From: Candidatus Hydrogenedentota bacterium
GTDB taxonomy: Bacteria; Hydrogenedentota; Hydrogenedentia; Hydrogenedentales; SLHB01
DNA: 5,315 nucleotides
Direction of reading: 5' to 3'
Assembly (NCBI GenBank): GCA_003552765.1
Contig: PUOI01000584.1
Coordinates: forward strand, 1-5,315
The notes under the pieces were generated by a model. The model had not been told where the DNA came from. It was given only the letters and a program-made list of their open reading frames with translations, and searched no databases. Position 1 is the first letter of the stretch; the number at the start of each line of letters is the position of its first letter. A program made the translations under genes and the position numbers. Positions 1-5,315 of the stretch are shown in pieces.

Positions 1-278
1 ACGGTCTCCAGCGAGATGACGATATCCCCCAACACCCGCGCCTCTTCGCCGGGGTGTTCTTCCTGCGGGAACGCGAGGACATCCGTAGGGGCGTCCACGT
101 CCCGGTATTGGCAATTGAGTTCGCGCATGCGCTCATCGCCGCAGAACAGTAAACTCACCTCGGCATCGCCCGCGTACCCTTCTCCCTTGTACACCTGTTC
201 GGCCAGCTTTTGCAACTTGTCCTGGCGGCACAGCCGCTTGACGCTAGACTCGTTCCGCACCAACAGCTCCACGCTCAC
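1..278 (-). CDS. ybeY: YbeY endoribonuclease / rRNA maturation factor, 5' part (3' end beyond the window)
   Basis: YbeY is a cytoplasmic zinc-dependent endoribonuclease (UPF0054 family) involved in 16S rRNA 3'-end maturation and 70S ribosome quality control. I translated this frame by hand; 92 of the usual 150-160 residues are present. It carries the family signature LNCQYRDVDAPTDVLAFP at residues 54-71, including the conserved Arg59, followed by LGDIVIS at 83-89. The C-terminal HGxLHLxGYDH zinc site would lie beyond the left edge, so catalytic integrity cannot be judged. The chosen start is GTG at 276-278, which overlaps the upstream TGA stop as GTGA. A GGGAGGGA Shine-Dalgarno site sits 7 nt upstream. 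A second in-frame GTG two codons later (270-272) is possible but less well spaced. YbeY following phoH and the 7TM-HD gene is a conserved arrangement. The identification is firm; the start is likely. Confidence 0.95.
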   Translation of the reverse strand, partial: MSVELLVRNESSVKRLCRQDKLQKLAEQVYKGEGYAGDAEVSLLFCGDERMRELNCQYRDVDAPTDVLAFPQEEHPGEEARVLGDIVISLET

Positions 279-2800
279 TGTTCCGTCCCTCCCGCCATGG
301 GAATGACGTTGGGCGGCTGTTCGGCCAGACCGGGCAGTTCGGGATATTCGGCCCGGTGATGGTAATGCGTAAGCACGCGTTTGCTCAACACCTGCTTAAT
401 GACGTCCAAATCCCGCAGCGTCAGGTCGCATTCATCGAACTGACCGTCCGCGGCGCGGGCATCCACGAGCTTGTTCACGAACTCGCGAATGCACTGCTCA
501 TCGGGGCGCTTAATACTCCGCACGCCCGACTCCACGCCGTCGCAAATCATGAGAATGGCTGTTTCCCGGCTCTGGGGTTTCGGGCCGGGATACCGGTAGT
601 CGTCCTCGGACACTTCCTCCGGTTTGTGCTGCGCCAAGGCGCGTTGGTAGAAGCACCCAATAAGCGTCGTGCCGTGGTGCTCGCGGATCGCGTCCACGAG
701 GGGGGCCGGCAGATGATGCTCTTCCGCGAGGGCCGCCCCATCGGTCACGTGCGCGGCGATCGCCTGGGCGCTCAGCCGAGGGGCCAGCGCATCGTGGATG
801 TTGACCCCGGTCTGGTTTTCCGTGAAATATTCGGGCCGCCGCATCTTGCCAATGTCGTGATAATAGGCCGCCACCCTGGTCTGCAAGCCGTTCGCGCCTA
901 CCGCGCTGGCCGCGGCCTCGGCGAGTTGCCCCAGCATGAGGCTGTGGGAATAGGTGGCGGGGGCTTCCATGGCCAGCCGGCTGAGCAGCTCATTGTTCAG
1001 GTCGGAGTATTCGAGCAATTGGATGTCGGTCGTCACGCCAAACATCCGCTCTAGGGGCGGGAGCAAGCCGGGAATGATGAGCATGCATGCGAGCCCATTC
1101 AAGCCCAGAAGCGCCAGCTTTTGCGGGGCCATCTCGATAAACGGTGGTTCCGTGGCCAGAATGATCGCGAGCATGACGCCGAGACCGGCCGCCGTGGCCT
1201 TGGTCCCGGCGGCGGCCATCTCGCTGCGGCGGCGGACCTTGTGGACGGACAGCACGCCCGTCAAGGCCATGGCGCCCATGACCACCAGGAGCCGCCAATC
1301 ATAGTTGTACTGAATGGAGAGCATGACCACGGCCACAAGGCTCGTAATGGCCGCCAGGCGCGTGTTGGTGAGGATGGCCAAGAGCACAGCCCCTGCCATG
1401 GCGGGCACCGCGAACCCCGATGGCGCCAAGAAGCCAATCACCCATCCCGCTATCAGAATCCCGCACAGGACGATAAGGGCGAGATAGAGAAAGGTCTGGG
1501 GATCATCCCGCCTGCCCGTGACAATGGGAAGCGTGCGGTAAATGGCGGCCAAGGCGAGCCCAGCGAATATCATGTGTGCGGCCAGCGCCCCCCAGGTTGC
1601 GCCGGACGGCTGCGTGTTGGCATGCTTGCGCTCAAGGTAGGCGCGCACGTCGGAACGGGATTGCTCCGTCCACGGGCGTCCCTGTTCCTGCATGATCTCC
1701 AGCCGGCGGATGGGCTTCATAACGGGGTCCACGGCATTGCGGGCCGTTTCCCTGTGATTCGCCGTGGTGACAGGATCATGGACCAGCGTGTCCCGCAGAT
1801 CCTGGCGCGCCACAGCGGCGGCGGCGGCGGCCAAGCGGGCGGGCTCAATCCCGGTGTCCCCGCTGTCCTCCTCCGTCTCCTGGCGGTCTCCTATTTCGTC
1901 CTCCAGCCGTTCCCGCAACAAAACGGCGGCTTCGCTCACGGTGGGGACCGCGCTCAAGGCTTCTTGTCCGCTGCGGGGAAGATCGGGGCTTCCTTCTCCC
2001 CGCACGATATGAATCTGCGCCGCCGTGTCACGCGTTTCAGCCAGACTCTCGCGCGTCCCGGAACTCAATACGCCCGCGGTGAGGACGTGCTCAAGTCCCT
2101 CGCGCGCAACGGGGGCCAGTTCCGGGAGGTGCGCGAATTCCATCGCGCCAGGCTCCGGCCCATCCAGCCGCTCGGTCTCTCTCGGCGCCTCGCCGCCGTT
2201 CTCCGCGAATACCCGCGCCGGAAGCGTATCCGTGCGGGGCTTCAGCCACGGGACCAACAAGGCCGGGCTGTCCAAATCCTGGAACAAGGAGCGCCGCTCG
2301 CTCAAGTCCTCCGCGAAATCGTGGACCGCACGAGACACCACCTCCTCGGCGGACTGTTCGCTCGTCGACGCCAGCAACGCTTCCCGTATGGCTTGCTCGA
2401 GAGCAGACCGCTCATCCCGCAAGGCGTTGATTCGCTCCCGCAGGCTGCGGAGACGGTTCTCCACGCGCTCCTCGTCAACGATATACACAGGGGGAACGCG
2501 ATCCGCGGCTTCCTCGCGGGCCTCCCGCGTGGCTTGCAGGTCCACGGTCTCGAACGCAAACGCGGCCTGCCATTCCTGGGTGGCGATCTCCTCGGTCTCG
2601 ATGGCGTTACGCACCGCGGTTTCGTCATTGCCGCCGGGATACTCCGTCAGCACGGCCACCAACGTCACAAAGGCGGCGAGTAGGGCAAGCCGCTGCATCC
2701 AGACGCCATCGCGCCTGAAGCGGGCAAGCCAGTCCGCAACCCGCTTAAGAACGTAACGGTCCCGGGAGGGTCCTGCTTTAGGGGAACGGGCGGGGGTCAT
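275..2800 (-). CDS. pgpH: 7TM-HD family membrane phosphodiesterase (PgpH/YqfF-like, probable c-di-AMP hydrolase)
   Basis: This is an 841-residue integral membrane HD-domain protein. Characterised relatives (Listeria PgpH, Bacillus YqfF) hydrolyse c-di-AMP to pApA on the cytoplasmic side. Visible layout: a basic N-terminal tail (1-33); a first membrane helix (about 34-54); a large extracytoplasmic 7TMR-HDED-type domain (about 55-400) with the family-like segment DRVPPVYIVDE at 100-110; seven further hydrophobic helices (about 403-583); and a cytoplasmic HD domain (about 600-815). Metal-site residues appear intact: H619 in TYSHS, H648-D649 in YYHDIGK, H684, H708-H709 in REHHGTT, and D754 in MICDG. 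The ATG overlaps the phoH stop as ATGA (2797-2800) and has no clear Shine-Dalgarno site, which suggests translational coupling. The protein is about 130 residues longer than the roughly 710-residue Bacillus protein, mostly in the ectodomain, which includes an acidic stretch (about 300-320) and an alanine run (324-329). The family is certain; the exact nucleotide substrate is inferred. Confidence 0.95.
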   Translation of the reverse strand: MTPARSPKAGPSRDRYVLKRVADWLARFRRDGVWMQRLALLAAFVTLVAVLTEYPGGNDETAVRNAIETEEIATQEWQAAFAFETVDLQATREAREEAADRVPPVYIVDEERVENRLRSLRERINALRDERSALEQAIREALLASTSEQSAEEVVSRAVHDFAEDLSERRSLFQDLDSPALLVPWLKPRTDTLPARVFAENGGEAPRETERLDGPEPGAMEFAHLPELAPVAREGLEHVLTAGVLSSGTRESLAETRDTAAQIHIVRGEGSPDLPRSGQEALSAVPTVSEAAVLLRERLEDEIGDRQETEEDSGDTGIEPARLAAAAAAVARQDLRDTLVHDPVTTANHRETARNAVDPVMKPIRRLEIMQEQGRPWTEQSRSDVRAYLERKHANTQPSGATWGALAAHMIFAGLALAAIYRTLPIVTGRRDDPQTFLYLALIVLCGILIAGWVIGFLAPSGFAVPAMAGAVLLAILTNTRLAAITSLVAVVMLSIQYNYDWRLLVVMGAMALTGVLSVHKVRRRSEMAAAGTKATAAGLGVMLAIILATEPPFIEMAPQKLALLGLNGLACMLIIPGLLPPLERMFGVTTDIQLLEYSDLNNELLSRLAMEAPATYSHSLMLGQLAEAAASAVGANGLQTRVAAYYHDIGKMRRPEYFTENQTGVNIHDALAPRLSAQAIAAHVTDGAALAEEHHLPAPLVDAIREHHGTTLIGCFYQRALAQHKPEEVSEDDYRYPGPKPQSRETAILMICDGVESGVRSIKRPDEQCIREFVNKLVDARAADGQFDECDLTLRDLDVIKQVLSKRVLTHYHHRAEYPELPGLAEQPPNVIPMAGGTEQ
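286..293 (-). promoter_or_regulatory. Shine-Dalgarno site of ybeY
   Basis: The minus strand reads GGGAGGGA, 7 nt before the GTG codon at 276-278. It lies inside the last codons of the upstream 7TM-HD gene. Its strength and spacing support GTG as the ybeY start and suggest that ribosomes can initiate there as well as re-initiate from the overlapping stop. Confidence 0.7.
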
Positions 2801-3810
2801 TCCGGGGTATCCGTGGCCGGGGCATCTGTGCGAACCCGTCCCTCTGGGGACTCCGCATCGCGCGCCGCGGCGTCGGCTTCGTACGCGTCAACGATATTCT
2901 GCACAAGGGGGTGCCGCACCACGTCGCTCCGGTCGAGGTTGACAATCGCCACCCCGGGCGTATCCCGCAGCACGCGGCGGGCCTCGATCAGCCCGGACAC
3001 CTTGGACGGCGGCAGGTCAATCTGAGTTATGTCGCCCGTGACAACGGCGGTCGAGCCTTCACCCAGTCGTGTGAGAAACATCTTCATCTGTTCCGTGGTT
3101 GTGTTTTGAGCCTCGTCCAGAATTGCAAACGAATGCGCCAACGTGCGCCCCCGCATAAAGGCGAGCGGCGCAATTTCTATCATTTCGCGCTCCGCCAGCC
3201 GCCGGACCCGCTCCACGTCCAGCATCGAATACAACGCGTCATACAGCGGCCGCAGGTACGGGTTGACCTTTTCTTGCAGGTCGCCCGGCAAAAAACCCAA
3301 GTTTTCGCCCGCTTCCACCGCGGGGCGCGTGAGAATCAACCGGTTCACCCGCTTATTCAACAAGGCCGACACCGCCGCCGCGACGGCGAGGTAAGTCTTG
3401 CCCGTGCCGGCGGGCCCCGTGCAAACGGTAACGTCGCTATGCTTCAGGGCGTCCAGATACTCCTTTTGGCCGCGGGTGCGCGGCTTAATCTGCATGTCCT
3501 TCCTTAACGCCCGGGGCGCTTCGGAAAGCACGGCGCCCAAGTCCGCCGCACTGTCCCCGCGCGCTTCGTTCAACGCATAAGTGAGATCGGACACATCGGG
3601 CGTATGGCCCTTACGAACCGCCGACAAAAGCTCGTCCAGCATTTGCCCCACGATAGCGGTTTCCTTCTCTTCGCCAATCACCAGTATCTTGGCGCCGCGA
3701 TCCACGATGCGGACTGCCGTATCCTGCTGGATTCGCTTGCGCAACTCGCCGTTCCGCCCCAGCAGCTTGATGGCTTCCTCGTGGCTATTTAGTTGAATCT
3801 CGTGTGTCAG
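2797..3810 (-). CDS. phoH: PhoH-like ATPase (YbeZ family); start codon uncertain
   Basis: This is a cytoplasmic P-loop ATPase of the PhoH/YbeZ family, which is linked to RNA metabolism and often encoded beside ybeY. Counting from the TTG at 3744, Walker A GPAGTGKT lies at residues 110-117, Walker B FAILDEAQN at 206-214, TGDITQIDLP at 237-246 and RSDVVRHPLVQNIV at 272-285. The Asp/Glu-rich C-terminal tail is typical of the family. TTG 3744 is the first TTG, GTG or ATG in frame, giving 315 residues. However, the codons before it still read as a PhoH N-terminus (EIQLNSHEEAIKLLGRNGEL), resembling the Bacillus IQL...EA..LFG segment. I therefore extend the gene to CTG at 3808-3810 (337 residues), which has GGAG 11 nt upstream. 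An in-frame TAG at 3835-3837 limits any longer extension. A frameshift from the out-of-frame ATG at 3825-3827 is the other explanation. The stop overlaps the next gene's ATG. Function is firm; the 5' end is open. Confidence 0.95.
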   Translation of the reverse strand: MTHEIQLNSHEEAIKLLGRNGELRKRIQQDTAVRIVDRGAKILVIGEEKETAIVGQMLDELLSAVRKGHTPDVSDLTYALNEARGDSAADLGAVLSEAPRALRKDMQIKPRTRGQKEYLDALKHSDVTVCTGPAGTGKTYLAVAAAVSALLNKRVNRLILTRPAVEAGENLGFLPGDLQEKVNPYLRPLYDALYSMLDVERVRRLAEREMIEIAPLAFMRGRTLAHSFAILDEAQNTTTEQMKMFLTRLGEGSTAVVTGDITQIDLPPSKVSGLIEARRVLRDTPGVAIVNLDRSDVVRHPLVQNIVDAYEADAAARDAESPEGRVRTDAPATDTPE

Positions 3811-3827
3811 CTTCGTTCGAACTCCAT
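3807..3827 (-). other. Six-codon ORF (MEFERS) overlapping the 5' end of phoH
   Basis: ATG at 3825-3827 opens a six-codon frame that ends with TGA at 3807-3809. The stop overlaps the candidate CTG start of phoH as CTGA, which mimics the stop/start overlaps further along the operon. It could be a coupling minigene. It could also be the true phoH start, displaced by a single-base indel (real or from sequencing), because a one-base shift would fuse MEFER to the conserved PhoH N-terminus. No strong Shine-Dalgarno site precedes this ATG, so it may equally be chance. Confidence 0.3.
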
Positions 3828-3844
3828 GGTTAGGCTAGCCCATC

Positions 3845-3859
3845 CGCCGCGGGCCGGCG
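3845..3859 (-). other. Small GC-rich stem-loop just after the ftsB stop
   Basis: CGCCG (3845-3849) and CGGCG (3855-3859) form a perfect 5-bp stem around a 5-nt loop, directly downstream of the TAA stop of ftsB (3860-3862). No T-tract follows, so it is not a convincing terminator. It could modulate transcript stability or the ribosome's passage into phoH. In DNA this GC-rich, such a short stem can also arise by chance. Confidence 0.25.
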
Positions 3860-4171
3860 TTAGTCCTCCCCGGACTCACCGGGCAACTCCACGCGGTAGA
3901 CGGTCTCGCCTTCCCGGACCATACGCCGGGTGCGCCGGATGGCCGCCTCCAATTCTACGGGATCATGTTCCAACCCCCTGATCCGCTCCTCAAGGGCGTC
4001 GCGCCGTTCCTGGTGCGCGCGCCATTCTTCGCGCAATTCGCGCAGTTCCTGTTCGCCCCGTTGGTATTCCTCGTAGCGGCCCGGCAAATCCCGATGCCAA
4101 GCATACAGGGCGCATACCCCAACCGTGGCGCTCAACGCTAGCCAGTACCCAATTCCCGGACATCTACCCAT
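3860..4171 (-). CDS. ftsB: FtsB/DivIC-family septum formation initiator
   Basis: This is a 103-residue bitopic membrane protein of the FtsB/DivIC family. In studied bacteria these proteins form the FtsQLB (DivIB-FtsL-DivIC) complex, which activates septal peptidoglycan synthesis. The sequence shows a short N-terminal tail and one membrane helix (about 8-25). A strongly charged coiled coil (about 32-68), rich in Glu and Arg, follows. The family C-terminal block comes next: LEHDPVELEAAIRR at 67-80, then VREGETVYRVELP at 85-97, matching the usual ...nDp..iE..aR...g.v.pgE.vy pattern. The length is normal for the family. The ATG at 4169-4171 has an excellent Shine-Dalgarno site. The gene lies next to eno, a common arrangement, but is separated from it by a probable terminator and promoter. 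It ends about 33-50 nt before phoH, with which it probably shares a transcript. FtsL is a similar small coiled-coil protein, but the C-terminal block favours FtsB/DivIC. Confidence 0.9.
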   Translation of the reverse strand: MGRCPGIGYWLALSATVGVCALYAWHRDLPGRYEEYQRGEQELRELREEWRAHQERRDALEERIRGLEHDPVELEAAIRRTRRMVREGETVYRVELPGESGED

Positions 4172-4176
4172 GGCGT

Positions 4177-4185
4177 CTCCTCCCC
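4177..4185 (-). promoter_or_regulatory. Shine-Dalgarno site of ftsB
   Basis: The minus strand reads GGGGAGGAG, 5 nt before the ATG at 4169-4171. It is the strongest ribosome binding site in the window and fixes the ftsB start. Confidence 0.85.
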
Positions 4186-4216
4186 GGTGCGCCGCCGGTC
4201 CGCGTTTGTGGGGAAC

Positions 4217-4252
4217 GGGCGCCGCCTGAGCCGTAGTCCAGGAGCGGCACCC
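4217..4252 (-). promoter_or_regulatory. Strong stem-loop in the presumed 5' leader of the ftsB operon
   Basis: On the minus strand, GGGTGCCG (4245-4252) pairs with CGGCGCCC (4217-4224): eight pairs, including one G-U. After a 2-nt bulge (4243-4244), CCTG (4239-4242) pairs with CAGG (4225-4228), closing a 10-nt loop (4229-4238). No T-tract follows, so an intrinsic terminator is unlikely. It lies just downstream of the proposed -10 box and about 30 nt before the ftsB ribosome binding site, so it would sit at the very 5' end of the mRNA. A role in mRNA stability or leader regulation is possible. It resembles no riboswitch or protein-binding leader that I recognise. Confidence 0.45.
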
Positions 4253-4266
4253 AATCCCTTAACACC

Positions 4267-4272
4267 ATTATA
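4267..4272 (-). promoter_or_regulatory. Probable -10 box of the ftsB-phoH-pgpH-ybeY operon promoter
   Basis: The minus strand contains a perfect TATAAT in a short AT-rich island (about 4261-4290) within otherwise GC-rich DNA, about 95 nt before ftsB. No good -35 box is visible: the hexamer at 17-nt spacing (4290-4295) reads GCGCTT, and a TTGCAG at 4284-4289 is too close (11 nt). There is no TGn extension. Transcription would start near 4260. The position between a probable eno terminator and ftsB supports a real promoter, but the missing -35 keeps confidence moderate. Confidence 0.45.
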
Positions 4273-4287
4273 CTATAGTTTCACTGC

Positions 4288-4321
4288 AAAAGCGCACATA
4301 AACGCTGCCGCGTCGATGCGC
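4288..4321 (-). terminator. Probable intrinsic terminator of eno
   Basis: Beginning 5 nt after the eno stop, the minus strand can fold as an outer stem of GCGCAT (4316-4321) with GTGCGC (4292-4297), six pairs including one T-G. An inner stem of ACGC (4310-4313) with GCGT (4302-4305) closes a 4-nt loop; a small internal loop separates the two stems. TTTT (4288-4291) follows directly. The stem is imperfect and the T-tract short, so termination may be partial and some reading from eno into ftsB is possible. Confidence 0.5.
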
Positions 4322-4326
4322 CCGCG

Positions 4327-5315
<989 letters not shown>

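Noticed and set aside
356..1054. A 232-codon plus-strand open frame opposite the HD domain
   Set aside because: It is antisense to the conserved HD domain, has no recognisable motif and no clear ribosome binding site, and is best explained by codon bias on the other strand.
1815..1828. A short GCG trinucleotide run (about 4.7 units)
   Set aside because: It encodes an in-frame alanine run in the 7TM-HD ectodomain. It is too short to call a phase-variable repeat, and a three-base unit would not shift the frame.
1121..2683. A 520-codon plus-strand open frame opposite the 7TM-HD gene
   Set aside because: It lies wholly antisense to a gene with clear family motifs, its translation is rich in Arg, Gly, Gln and His without any domain, and long shadow frames are expected in GC-rich DNA.
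2911..3507. A 198-codon plus-strand open frame opposite phoH
   Set aside because: It is the antisense shadow of the Walker A/B region of phoH, with low-complexity composition and no domain.
3833..3840. Perfect 8-bp palindrome GGCTAGCC between ftsB and phoH
   Set aside because: A single short palindrome with no second copy or promoter context; not enough to call an operator.

Overview
All five genes lie on the minus strand, so transcription runs from right to left. In that order they are: the 3' part of eno (enolase); ftsB/divIC (a small septum-formation protein); phoH (PhoH-like ATPase); an 841-residue 7TM-HD membrane phosphodiesterase of the PgpH/YqfF type; and the 5' part of ybeY (rRNA maturation endonuclease). 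Both ends of the window cut through a gene. Coding density is high, and the only sizeable gap is about 155 bp between eno and ftsB.

The DNA is GC-rich and looks like an ordinary bacterial chromosome. The phoH - 7TM-HD - ybeY order is a well-known conserved cluster in Gram-positive bacteria, cyanobacteria and several other phyla, and ftsB next to eno is also common. The full-length 7TM-HD protein argues against Enterobacteria and suggests c-di-AMP signalling. I cannot place the phylum from sequence alone. A high-GC Gram-negative lineage such as the PVC group, Hydrogenedentota or a deltaproteobacterial-type group is a weak guess.

Layout: eno (4327 to the right edge) is followed almost at once by an imperfect hairpin with a short T-tract, then a perfect TATAAT box. 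This suggests that eno ends its own transcript and a new promoter serves ftsB and the genes after it. The presumed 5' leader (about 4172-4260) contains a strong stem-loop and a good Shine-Dalgarno site before ftsB. After ftsB come a short gap, phoH, and then two stop/start overlaps (ATGA and GTGA) that link phoH to the 7TM-HD gene and that gene to ybeY. The last three genes therefore look translationally coupled.

Functionally, the operon joins cell division (FtsB/DivIC), RNA-related ATPase activity (PhoH), second-messenger breakdown (PgpH-like) and ribosome quality control (YbeY). I see no mobile element, CRISPR array, tRNA or rRNA, and no evidence of a wholly new system. The points most worth a second look are the start of phoH, which has no in-frame ATG, GTG or TTG ahead of its conserved N-terminus, the leader stem-loop, and the enlarged extracytoplasmic domain of the PgpH-like protein.
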